Source: Rubrivivax sp. A210 (lineage in GTDB: Bacteria; Pseudomonadota; Gammaproteobacteria; Burkholderiales; Burkholderiaceae_C). From it: DNA of 64,000 nucleotides. Made by a program: the position numbers and the translations under genes. Below the pieces are notes generated by a model. The model ran no database searches. It was not told where the DNA came from and was given only the letters and a program-made list of their open reading frames with translations. The DNA is taken from NCBI RefSeq assembly GCF_904426505.1, contig NZ_CAJGBN010000006.1:1-64000 (forward strand). The letters run 5' to 3'. Shown here one piece after another: positions 24,939 to 33,741 of the stretch. Numbering within the stretch: position 1 is the stretch's first letter; every line of letters starts with the position of its first letter.

Positions 24939-27101
24939 TCAGATTTCACGCAGGCTGCGGCGGCGACCCAGCGCGCCCAGCACGCCCAGGCCTGCCGCCA
25001 TCAGCGCCCAGTTGCCCGGTTCGGGCACGGCGGTGATGCTCAACTCGCCGCTGGTGTAGAGCTGGCTGCTGTTCCAGGCCAGGCCGGCGGCCAAGGTGGG
25101 CAGGCGGATGCTGGCAAAGCGACCGGCAGGGCTGCCGTTCCAGTCGAACAGGTCGAAGTGGTCGCCGGCCTGGCCGGCCCAGCCGTCCAGCCACAGCACC
25201 TGCAGGCTCGCGCCGCCCAGCGCCACCGGGCCACCGAACACCAGTTTGTCGTGGCCGCTGCCGGCTGCGGTGCCACCCAGTTCCATCGCCAATGCGCCGG
25301 CCTCGAAGTTGACACTGCCGTCCAGCGCCACCAGCGCTGCGCTGTTGCCCGGCGCGTAGCCATTGGCAAAGTTCTTGGTGCCGGCGCCGTCAAAGCTGCC
25401 GATGCCGCCCACCCAGTTGAAGAACGTGGCGGTGGAGCCTGCCGTCACGATGAAAGAGCCCTCGTTGGTGAAGTCACCCCAGAACATGCCGTGCGAGGCG
25501 ATGCCCGAGACGCTGATCAGACTGTTTTCGCCGTTGGTCACCGGCCCGTAGATGCTGGTGGTGCCAGCAATGCTGATGCGGCCGTTGTTGGTGATGCCAC
25601 CGCGTGCGGCGAGGTCGGCATTCATCAGGTTCAGGCTGCCGGCGTTGCTGAGCGGGCCGCCCACTTCCAGCGTGGCGCGGCCGGTGGTGGCCTGCACGTC
25701 GATGCTGCCCAGGTTTTCCACTGCGCCGGCCAGTTGCATGGCCTCGTTGTCGCGCACCAGCACACGGCCGCCTCTCTGGATGAGCAGGTCACCGGCCAGC
25801 CGCCCGCTGCCGGTCAGCGTGCCGTTGTGGCCCAGCGTGCTGCCGTTTTGCGCGTAGATGGCGCCACGGGCCAGGTTGAGCGTGGCGATCTGGCCGTTGG
25901 CCGCCTGCACCGTGAGACGGTTCACCGTGGCATCGACCGGGCCGAACACGGTGGCGCTGCCGATGGGGTTGATGAGCACGTCATGCGGCGCACCGGGCGT
26001 GATGCCGAAGGCGCCCATGCCGGCGTAGTTCCAGCGGCTGGCGTCGCTCCAGCTGCCGTTGCCGCCTTGCCAGTCGGGGTGCAGGGTCAGCCGGTAGGCT
26101 TGGTCGCGGGAATTCTGGCTTGAAAGAACTCCGGTGCCCGTGATCTGGGCGTAGGCATTGATTCCGGCCGCATCGCGCAGGACCCAGCCTGCGGGGGCCA
26201 CGTTGTTGAGGTCGAACATCGTGCCTGCGTTGTGCAAGAAGGCATGCGAGACTTGACCTTCGTTGGAGACGACAAAGGAGGCTCCGACGATCTGGCCGGT
26301 GGCGTTGATGCCTAAGGCGCTGCTGCTGCCACCGGCCAGACTGCCCAAGTCCTGCATCACCCCATTGGCGTACAGAAACGCGCCTTGAGGGATTCCCCCT
26401 TTGGACGCAGTTCCCACTACCCAACCGCTGTCGTTGATGGCGCGCGCCTCACTCGTTCCGCCGACGATCAGGGTGCCCAGATCCTGCATCGTCGTCCCCG
26501 AATACAGGAAGGCGTGCTCGGGGCCCGTTGCACGCGAGCTTCTGCCGACCACCTGGCCACTGGCGTTGATGGCCGTTGCAGCGCTGAAGCGGCCACCCAA
26601 GGTACCCAGATCCTGCATCACGCCGTTTGTCCACCGATAGGCGTGTTGGTCCAAGGCACCAGTTTCCGCCGAGCCCACTACCTGACCCGCCGCATTGATG
26701 CCGTTGGCATAGCTCTTGATGCCACCCAGCGCGCCCAGGTCTCTCATGACGCCGCCCGTGTTGAGAAATGCACGCGGTGTGACGAAGCTCAACCAGGAGT
26801 CGCCCACGACCAGCCCGCTGGCATTGAGGCCGTTGGCCGCGCTGACGTAGTTGTAGGGCGCGGCCAGCGTGCCCAGGTCCTGCATCGCGCCGCCCGTGAA
26901 CAGGAAGGCGCTTGCAAAGCCGAAGCGGTTCACCTTCTGACCAACCACTTGGCCGGCGTCATTGATGCCCGTGCCAACACTCGAGACGTCCGTTGGCGCA
27001 CGCAGGCCAATGACATCGGCGCGCCCTGCCGCAGCCGCCCAGGGGCCGAACACGATGAGCCCGGCAGCCAGCAAGGCACGGGCGAGCGGTGTGGGTGTCA
27101 T
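24939..27101 (-). CDS. PEP-CTERM protein with HAF repeats
   Basis: This encodes 720 residues. The signal peptide is LARALLAAGLIVFGPWAAAAG. Residues of about 35-330 hold six HAF repeats (core AFLY-x-x-G-x-M-x-DLGTLGG, then GIN-x-x-GQVVG). Residues 340-690 are a beta-rich, Gly/Asn-rich region with ladder-like repeats, as in parallel beta-helices. The C-terminus (AVPEPGNWALMAAGLGVLGALGRRR) is a PEP-CTERM signal. It is a secreted surface protein of unknown role. Four tandem heptamers lie 62-103 bases upstream, and the small gene follows. Confidence 0.88.
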   Translation of the reverse strand: MTPTPLARALLAAGLIVFGPWAAAAGRADVIGLRAPTDVSSVGTGINDAGQVVGQKVNRFGFASAFLFTGGAMQDLGTLAAPYNYVSAANGLNASGLVVGDSWLSFVTPRAFLNTGGVMRDLGALGGIKSYANGINAAGQVVGSAETGALDQHAYRWTNGVMQDLGTLGGRFSAATAINASGQVVGRSSRATGPEHAFLYSGTTMQDLGTLIVGGTSEARAINDSGWVVGTASKGGIPQGAFLYANGVMQDLGSLAGGSSSALGINATGQIVGASFVVSNEGQVSHAFLHNAGTMFDLNNVAPAGWVLRDAAGINAYAQITGTGVLSSQNSRDQAYRLTLHPDWQGGNGSWSDASRWNYAGMGAFGITPGAPHDVLINPIGSATVFGPVDATVNRLTVQAANGQIATLNLARGAIYAQNGSTLGHNGTLTGSGRLAGDLLIQRGGRVLVRDNEAMQLAGAVENLGSIDVQATTGRATLEVGGPLSNAGSLNLMNADLAARGGITNNGRISIAGTTSIYGPVTNGENSLISVSGIASHGMFWGDFTNEGSFIVTAGSTATFFNWVGGIGSFDGAGTKNFANGYAPGNSAALVALDGSVNFEAGALAMELGGTAAGSGHDKLVFGGPVALGGASLQVLWLDGWAGQAGDHFDLFDWNGSPAGRFASIRLPTLAAGLAWNSSQLYTSGELSITAVPEPGNWALMAAGLGVLGALGRRRSLREI

Positions 27102-27162
27102 GGTGTCTCCGGGGGGCTTGCCGGGCGACGCTCGTCCAGCGCGGCGCCATCCTCGGTGACAG

Positions 27163-27204
27163 GCGTTTCTTCAGCGTTTCCCTTAGCGTTTCCCTCGGCC
27201 TTTC
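27163..27204 (-). promoter_or_regulatory. Four tandem heptamers, SARP-like operator 3
   Basis: GCGTTTC occurs at 27163, 27174 and 27186 and GCCTTTC at 27198, with steps of 11, 12 and 12 bases. The array ends 62 bases before the ATG of the HAF-repeat PEP-CTERM gene. A GAGGAT sequence lies 8 bases downstream and could be a weak -10. It lies in non-coding DNA between that gene and the SARP gene, so coding constraint does not explain it. Confidence 0.65.
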
Positions 27205-27258
27205 GCGGTGCGCCGTGGCTGGCGCGGGCATGCGACGCATGCCCGCAAAGACGCCGCA

Positions 27259-30200
27259 TCAAACCTGCAAGAGGCGGTCAACCACATCGGCCAGGCTGGG
27301 CCCCGGTGCGGCTTCCGGCAAGGCCGCGGGCAAGGCGGCCAGGCTGGCTTGCGCCAGTTGGCGGGCCGGCGCGGCCAGGCCGTCCATTTGCAGCACGCAA
27401 AGCAAGGCGTCCCGGGCTGCGGCCCAGTCGCCCCGGGCCGTCTGCAGCCACTCCGCATGAATGAGAACGGCTTCGCCAAGGTCGCTGGCGCAGTTTCTTT
27501 GCTGCGCAGACCGCACCAGGCTTTGCACCAGCCGGTGCGCTTCGGCCCATTCGCCCGAGTTAAGCGCCAGTTGCGCCAGGCCCTGCTCGATAGACTCCAT
27601 GAGCACCAGCCGGCCGTTGCGCTGGCTCATCTGCACGGCGCGATCAAAATGCTGGCGTGCGCCCACAAGCGCACCCTCCTGGCGCAGCACATGGCCCATG
27701 CCGGCGGTGGCGTGCAATTCGATGATGGCGATGTCATGGTCGCGGGCATGGCGCAGGGCTTGGGCGTACCAGTGACGGGCCGCATCCAAGCCCGCGCGGT
27801 GGCCGGCGCTGCGGCCCAGCCGGCCGAGGTTGGCGAGGTGCCAACCGGCGTTGTAGAGATCACCCACTTCGCGGCTGCCCGCCAGGGCATTCAACAGGCA
27901 GCTTTCGGACTCCTGCGGCCGCCCGGCTTCGATGAGTGCAACCCCGAGACTGCCCTGCGCCCAGGCCGTGCATTGCGCGTCGCCGCGTTTGCGGGCCAGC
28001 GCCACCGCGTATTCAAAACGCTCGATGGCTGCGTCGATGGCGCCGTCCCGCCAGAGGCAGTTGCCGGTGCCCAGCACGCAGCCTATCCACGCTTCGGTGT
28101 CGGGCCCGTCGGCGGCCAGCACGGTGCCGCTGCGTGCCAGTTGCAGCGCCTGCTCGGCCAGGCCGGCGCGGTGGTGCAGCATCGACAAGCCGTGGCGCAG
28201 GCGCGACTGCGCGTGCCGCGCCGGTGCGGTGTCCGCGGGCAATGCCAGCGCCGGGGCGAGCAGGGTGATGCCTTCGCGCTGACGCCCGCGGCTTTCAAAA
28301 TAAGCCCACAGTGCCCGCACCATGGTGGCGACCCAGTCCACGCGGCCGGCCTGCACCGCGCAGCGCCAGGCCGCGCACAGGTTGGCGAACTCGGCTTCCA
28401 CGCCCGCCACCAGGGGCCGGGGGTCGCCAATGGCGTGCGGCGCCAGCGCGGCCAGCACGCGACTGAAGTGTTCGGCATGCCGCAGGCGCAGCGCCTCGGC
28501 CTGGGGCGGGTCTTGCGCCAGGCCTTCGTTGGCAAAGGCGGCCACCGCCGGGTGCAGGCCGAACCGGCCGCCCTCTGCCACCGCCACCACGCTCTTGTCC
28601 ACCAGGGCCGACAGCAGCGGCAGTGGGCAGTGCGCCACCGCACGGGCGGCGTTGTGCGTGAAGCCGCCGCTGAAGACGGCCAGCGCCGCCAGGGCCTCGC
28701 ATTCGCGCGGCGCCAGCAGGGCCCAGCTGCGCTGCAGCACCATGCGCAGGCTGGCATGGTCGGGCCGCGCCAGAGGCACGGGGCTGGCAGGGTCCCGTTC
28801 GAGCAGCTCGATGGAGTGCCGCAGGTCGGCCGCAATCTGCTGCGGCGTGAGCAGGCGCACCCAGGCGGCCGCCAGCTCGATGGCCAGCGGCATGCCGGCC
28901 ACGGCGCCGACAATGTCCAACACCGCGTCGAGATGGCGCGCCAGTTGAAACCCGGGCTGTGCCAGGCGGGCACGGACATCGAACAGGCGCACGGCGTCAA
29001 AGCTGGCGGCGGCGTCCAGGTCGCGGCTTTCGTCGTCGGGCACCGCCAGGCCGGCCAGCGGCAGCACCCACCCGTCGACAGCATGCAAGCGCCGGCGCGA
29101 GGTGACCAGCATGGTCAAGGCCGGTGCCCCGCTCAGCAGGCGTGCCAGCAGCGGGCCCAGTTCGGGCAGATGCTCTGCGTTGTCCAGCACCCACAGCGTG
29201 CGCGTGGCCGGCAGCGCGCTGCACAGGCGCGTGACGGGGTCATCGGCGGCTTCGCCCACGAGGCCCAGGCTCTGCGCCAAGCGCGCGGGCACGGCGGCGG
29301 TGTCGGACACGTCTTCTAGATCGACCCAGAGCACTCCTCCGCCAAAGGGCGCGCTGAGCGCGGCGCCCGGGGCCAGGGCCTGCCGCGCAAGCCGGCTCTT
29401 GCCCGCGCCGCCAGGCCCGAGCAGGGTCACGAGCCGGCACTCGGGCCGCTCAAGCAGCGCGCACAGTTCCGTCAACTCGGTCTTGCGGCCGATAAACAGC
29501 GCGGGCGCGGCGGCGGCCACGGCCACCTCGCGCCGCACGTACTGCGGCTGCGTGTGCTGCGGAGGCTGGGCCGGCGCGAGCATGAGGGCGCGCAGAGCGC
29601 TGGAAGGCTCCACGCCCAGCTCGGCCCGCACACGCTGCGCATAAATCAGGTACAGCGCCTGGGCCTGCGTGCTGTGGCCCTGCGCCAGGTGCGCGGTCAG
29701 CAAGGCGGCGACGGCGGTTTCGTCGAGTGCATCGACATCCAGCATGCGTTGCGCGATGCGGCTGCACGCGGCAGGCGCCGAGCCTATGCGCAGGCAGGAC
29801 GTCGCCACCGTGTGCCAGGCTCGGTCGGTACGCTCGCGCTCAGCCGCGAGCCAGTCACGCAGCGCGGTGTCGGCGCGCTCCACCAGGCCCTGCAGCAGCG
29901 CGCCGCGGCGCAGCGCCAAGGTGCCGTCCAGCCCGCCGGCGTCGATGCGGGCGCGCCAGTCGCGGCGCTCGGGGCCCTGCAGCGGCTTGCGCGCCCAGGG
30001 CAGGCCGGGCAAGGCCAGCACGGCGCGCTCGAAAGCCAGCAGGTCGGTATCGACCGCCCAGCGCAAGGCATGATCGTTGGACTCCAGCGCCTGGGCGCCC
30101 GGCACGGCGTGGGCCTGGTGCAGCACCTTGCGCAGGTTGCGGCGTGCAGCCGCCGGGTCATGCCCGGGCCACAGCAGCGTGGCCAGGTGATCGCGGTCCA

Positions 30201-30348
30201 CCCACTTGCCTTCGTGCAGGGCCAGCAGCGCCAGCAGTTGGTAGCGGCGTTCGGGGGCCAGTGCCAACACGGCGCCGTTGCTGTGCAGTTCGGGGCGTCC
30301 CCACAGCAGCATTCGAGTCTGTGGCGAGGCGGCAGGTTCGGGGACCAT
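27259..30348 (-). CDS. SARP/AfsR-like regulator, copy 2
   Basis: This encodes 1029 residues. It has the same domain order as the copy at 20490-23489: winged helix (MLLWGRPELHS to RRNLRKVLHQAH), BTAD to about residue 260, NB-ARC with P-loop LLGPGGAGKS (K317), LWVLDNAEHL and GMPLAIELAAAW, then TPR repeats to the end. Many blocks are near-identical to copy 1 (for example LLERDPA, ARPDHASLR, LLSALVDKS), so they arose by duplication. It is transcribed toward the HAF gene, whose operator lies 55-96 bases past its stop codon. Probable activator of the local secreted-protein genes; this is inferred. Confidence 0.88.
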   Translation of the reverse strand: MVPEPAASPQTRMLLWGRPELHSNGAVLALAPERRYQLLALLALHEGKWVDRDHLATLLWPGHDPAAARRNLRKVLHQAHAVPGAQALESNDHALRWAVDTDLLAFERAVLALPGLPWARKPLQGPERRDWRARIDAGGLDGTLALRRGALLQGLVERADTALRDWLAAERERTDRAWHTVATSCLRIGSAPAACSRIAQRMLDVDALDETAVAALLTAHLAQGHSTQAQALYLIYAQRVRAELGVEPSSALRALMLAPAQPPQHTQPQYVRREVAVAAAAPALFIGRKTELTELCALLERPECRLVTLLGPGGAGKSRLARQALAPGAALSAPFGGGVLWVDLEDVSDTAAVPARLAQSLGLVGEAADDPVTRLCSALPATRTLWVLDNAEHLPELGPLLARLLSGAPALTMLVTSRRRLHAVDGWVLPLAGLAVPDDESRDLDAAASFDAVRLFDVRARLAQPGFQLARHLDAVLDIVGAVAGMPLAIELAAAWVRLLTPQQIAADLRHSIELLERDPASPVPLARPDHASLRMVLQRSWALLAPRECEALAALAVFSGGFTHNAARAVAHCPLPLLSALVDKSVVAVAEGGRFGLHPAVAAFANEGLAQDPPQAEALRLRHAEHFSRVLAALAPHAIGDPRPLVAGVEAEFANLCAAWRCAVQAGRVDWVATMVRALWAYFESRGRQREGITLLAPALALPADTAPARHAQSRLRHGLSMLHHRAGLAEQALQLARSGTVLAADGPDTEAWIGCVLGTGNCLWRDGAIDAAIERFEYAVALARKRGDAQCTAWAQGSLGVALIEAGRPQESESCLLNALAGSREVGDLYNAGWHLANLGRLGRSAGHRAGLDAARHWYAQALRHARDHDIAIIELHATAGMGHVLRQEGALVGARQHFDRAVQMSQRNGRLVLMESIEQGLAQLALNSGEWAEAHRLVQSLVRSAQQRNCASDLGEAVLIHAEWLQTARGDWAAARDALLCVLQMDGLAAPARQLAQASLAALPAALPEAAPGPSLADVVDRLLQV

Positions 30349-30988
30349 GCAGGATCTTATCTGCCGCTGCGCGGCGCTGCGCCAGCGTCTCCCGGTGGTG
30401 CCAGGGCCGTGTCCTGGCGCAGCGCAGCTGCAATGTCGCCCAGCGTTGGTGTGGTCCCAGCCTGCGATGGCAGGGCCACTGACAGCGCCCGCACCTTGGA
30501 CGCGTGGTGATCGTCACGCTGTGCAACCACAGCCGTTCGATCAGGGCCTGCATCGCGTGATCCTTTGGCATTGATCCGAGGGTGATCCACCCTCTCGCGA
30601 CGCAAGACTTTGACCGTCAGGGACGGTGCGATCGATTCCGGTCTGCGTCTGTACGGAGGGGCACGGATCACCAAGATGCGCTAGGCGTCGACGGCAGGAA
30701 TGAACTGCAGGCTCGGACGGGGCATTGCGCTGATCGCGCTCGCCTTGGATGCTGGGTACGCTGTCACACAGACCCTTGCAACGTGCAAGTCCATGCTGCG
30801 AGCGGCAAGCGGCACGGCCATTCCGGCCATGGGCAAGAGCTGCGAGCCTCTGTCTGCGTCGGCGGTAGCGCGCAAGCCGGCTGGAAGCCCCGCTCGAAAG
30901 GCAATATGAACACATACAAGCCGCTGCTGCCGGCTGGCCCTGCATTCCGTCGACACGGCCGCACGCCGCCGTATCAGATTCGCACGCC
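30349..30988. other. 640-bp gap, no supportable gene
   Basis: The gap separates two divergent genes. Several open frames exist by chance of high GC, but none has a ribosome-binding site, recognisable motif or codon bias that I trust. It must hold promoters for the SARP gene (minus) and the P-type ATPase (plus). No tandem heptamers are present. Confidence 0.5.
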
Positions 30989-33727
30989 ATGACAAGCGCC
31001 CTACTGCCCACATCGGCGCACACTGCCAGCGCAGACACCGTCGCGTCGGCACTGGATGTGCGCGCGGATGTCGGCCTGGGCCATCAGCAGAGCGCCGAGC
31101 GCCTGGCGAAGTGGGGCCCGAACGCATTGCCTGTCATGCCTCCGCGCTCACCCTGGCGGGTGCTGCTGGCCCAATTCAAGAGCGTCATGATCGTTATCCT
31201 GCTGGGCGCAGCGCTGCTGGCAGCATGGGTCGGCAGCGTCAAGGATGCGTCGGTGATCCTGGCCGTCGTCATCATCAATGCGCTGGTCGGCTTCTACCAG
31301 GAGTACCGCGCAGAACGCAGCCTGGACGCGCTGAAGTCCATGCTGCCGGCCAACGCCACCGTGCGGCGCGATGGCAGCAGCCAGAAGATCGACGCCGAAA
31401 CGGTGGTGCCCGGCGACATCCTGCTGCTCGAAGCGGGGGACAGCGTGTCCGCCGACGGCCGGCTGATCGTGGCTGCAGCTCTGGAGATCGATGAATCGGC
31501 GCTGACGGGCGAGTCTCATCCTGCAGCCAAACAGTGCGAAGCGCTTGCGAGTGGAGACGCGCCGCTCGGCGACCGCAGCAACATGGTCTACATGAACACG
31601 CTGCTGACCCGGGGGCGCGCCGAAGTGTTGGTGACTGCCACCGGCTCGCACACCGAGATGGGCAAGCTGTCCCGCGAACTGGCAGCCACCGTCGAGGTGC
31701 CGACCCCCTTGCAGGTTCAGCTCGATCAGCTCGCCAAGCGCCTCGGCGCGATTGCATTGATGCTGGTGGCCTTGCTTTCGCTGATGCAGTTTCTGCGTGG
31801 CAAGAGCCTCCCGCACATCCTGCTGGACGCCATCGCCCTGGCCGTGGCTGCGATGCCTGAGGGTCTGCCGGTGGTGGTCACGGTCACGCTGGCGTTGGGC
31901 ATGCACAAGATGGCCCGCCAGCACGCGATCGTCAAGCGCCTGGCCAGTGTCGAAACCCTGGGCTGCACCACCGTCATCTGCTCTGACAAGACAGGGACGC
32001 TGACGCTGAACCAGATGACGGCAACGACCTTCGGCTACCAAGGCCGGACATTCGAGGTGTCGGGCGAGGGCTACGAGCCGACGGGTTCGATCACCGAGGC
32101 GGGCGCTGCACCGGCCCAACCCTTGGTCGCGGCCGAGCTGACCGCGCTACTGCAACCGTTGGTGGCCTGCAACGACAGCCGCATCGAGGAAGGCAAGATC
32201 ATCGGCGACCCGATGGAGGCTGCGCTGCTGGTGCTGGCCGCCAAGGGCGGCGTGGTGCGTGAAGAGGTCGAGCGCGCCTTGCCGCGCGTGGCTGAATTGC
32301 CATTCGATTCGGCTCACAAGTTCATGGCGACCTTTCATGCCGATGGCGAGCAGATTCAGGTGTTCGTCAAGGGCGCGCCTGACGTGCTCCTGGCCCGTTG
32401 TTCGACCTGGCGAACCCGCTCGAATACGGCCGAGTTGCCGCCACCGATCGACGCGCCGCGCCGGCTTCAGATCGCCGCCGACTACCAGGCCCTCGGCGAA
32501 CGCGGGCTGCGCGGCCTGCTGGTTGCCACCCGCACGCTGCCAGCCGGTAGCTTCGATGCGAGCGGCGATCTGTCAAGCACGGTCGGCGAGTTGTGTTTCG
32601 TCGGACTGGTCGGCCTGATGGACCCGCCTCGCGCCGAAGCCAGGCAAGCCATCGCCGAGTGCCAGCACGCCGGCATTGCCGTCAAGATGATCACGGGCGA
32701 TCACCAGACCACCGCAACCGCCATTGCCGGGGCGCTGGGGCTCGCGGGTCGCACCGTGTCGGGCGCGGAACTGGACCGAATGGATGCGCGGCAGCTTGCA
32801 GACGCTGTTGACGATGTGGCCGTCTTTGCCCGGGTGTCGCCGGGCAACAAGGTGGCCATCGTGCGCGCGCTCCAGGCCAAGGGCCACGTCGTGGCGATGA
32901 CGGGCGACGGTGTCAACGACGCGCCTGCCTTGAAGCAGGCCGACATCGGGGTGGCCATGGGCGTGGCCGGCACGGCGGTGGCCAAGGAAGCCGCCACCAT
33001 GGTGCTGACCGACGACAACTTTGCGACCATCGTCACGGCCGTGCGCCACGGTCGCACGCTGTACGACAACATCCTGAAGTTCGTGCGCTTCCAACTGTCG
33101 ACGACGATCGGCGCGATCCTGACGGTCTTCACTGCGCCACTGCTGGGCCTGCCCGAACCCTTCACCGCGCTGCAGATCCTGTGGGTCGCCATCATCATGG
33201 ACGGACCGCCGGCCGTGTCGCTCGCGCTCGACGCCGCGCGGCCGGGAATCATGGACGAGCCCCCCCGGCCACGGGGCGAGCCGGTGCTGCCGCTGAAGCG
33301 CGTCGCGCGAGTCTTTGCCTACGGCACCACGATGATGATCGGTACCCTGGGCGTGCTGTACCACGGGCAACAGACCGGGCCGCAGGATCGGGCGCTGACC
33401 CTGGCCTTCACGACCTTCGTGCTGTTCCAGCTGTTCAACGTGTTCAATGCGCGCAACGAGAACGGATCGGCCTTCAACGCGCAGTTCTTCAGCAACCGGA
33501 TGCTGTGGGTGTCATTGTGCGCAGCGCTCTTGCTGCAGATGCTGGCGACACACTGGGGGCCCGCGACGCGCCTCTTCGGCACCACGGGCATGGCCTGGGC
33601 GGACTGGCTTGTTGCCGCAGGCGTTGCCTCGTCGGTCCTGCTGCTCGAAGAGGCCCGCAAGCTGGGGCTGCGTGGGTGGCGGCATTTTCGTGCCGAACCT
33701 GAAGCGCTGACCGCAACCGTGTCTTGA
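30989..33727 (+). CDS. P2-type cation-transporting ATPase
   Basis: This encodes 912 residues. Order: an N-terminal cation-ATPase domain, M1-M2, actuator domain with TGES (DESALTGESHP), M3-M4 with AAMPEGLPVVVT, phosphorylation motif CSDKTGTLT (D333), nucleotide-binding domain with KGAPDVLL, hinge TGDGVNDAPAL and M5-M10. Overall it is like SERCA/PMCA calcium pumps. The M4 Glu of PEGLP and the M6 Asp (IIMDG) remain, but the M5 segment reads FQLSTTIGAILT, lacking the SERCA Glu, and the M6 Asn is Ala (WVAIIMDG). Substrate is therefore uncertain; calcium, sodium or proton are possible. Confidence 0.88.
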   Translation: MTSALLPTSAHTASADTVASALDVRADVGLGHQQSAERLAKWGPNALPVMPPRSPWRVLLAQFKSVMIVILLGAALLAAWVGSVKDASVILAVVIINALVGFYQEYRAERSLDALKSMLPANATVRRDGSSQKIDAETVVPGDILLLEAGDSVSADGRLIVAAALEIDESALTGESHPAAKQCEALASGDAPLGDRSNMVYMNTLLTRGRAEVLVTATGSHTEMGKLSRELAATVEVPTPLQVQLDQLAKRLGAIALMLVALLSLMQFLRGKSLPHILLDAIALAVAAMPEGLPVVVTVTLALGMHKMARQHAIVKRLASVETLGCTTVICSDKTGTLTLNQMTATTFGYQGRTFEVSGEGYEPTGSITEAGAAPAQPLVAAELTALLQPLVACNDSRIEEGKIIGDPMEAALLVLAAKGGVVREEVERALPRVAELPFDSAHKFMATFHADGEQIQVFVKGAPDVLLARCSTWRTRSNTAELPPPIDAPRRLQIAADYQALGERGLRGLLVATRTLPAGSFDASGDLSSTVGELCFVGLVGLMDPPRAEARQAIAECQHAGIAVKMITGDHQTTATAIAGALGLAGRTVSGAELDRMDARQLADAVDDVAVFARVSPGNKVAIVRALQAKGHVVAMTGDGVNDAPALKQADIGVAMGVAGTAVAKEAATMVLTDDNFATIVTAVRHGRTLYDNILKFVRFQLSTTIGAILTVFTAPLLGLPEPFTALQILWVAIIMDGPPAVSLALDAARPGIMDEPPRPRGEPVLPLKRVARVFAYGTTMMIGTLGVLYHGQQTGPQDRALTLAFTTFVLFQLFNVFNARNENGSAFNAQFFSNRMLWVSLCAALLLQMLATHWGPATRLFGTTGMAWADWLVAAGVASSVLLLEEARKLGLRGWRHFRAEPEALTATVS

Positions 33728-33741
33728 GGGCAGGACTGCGA

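Noticed and set aside
30582..30992. 136-codon frame in the gap before the ATPase
   Set aside because: Cys/His/Arg-rich composition, no ribosome-binding site, no family resemblance.
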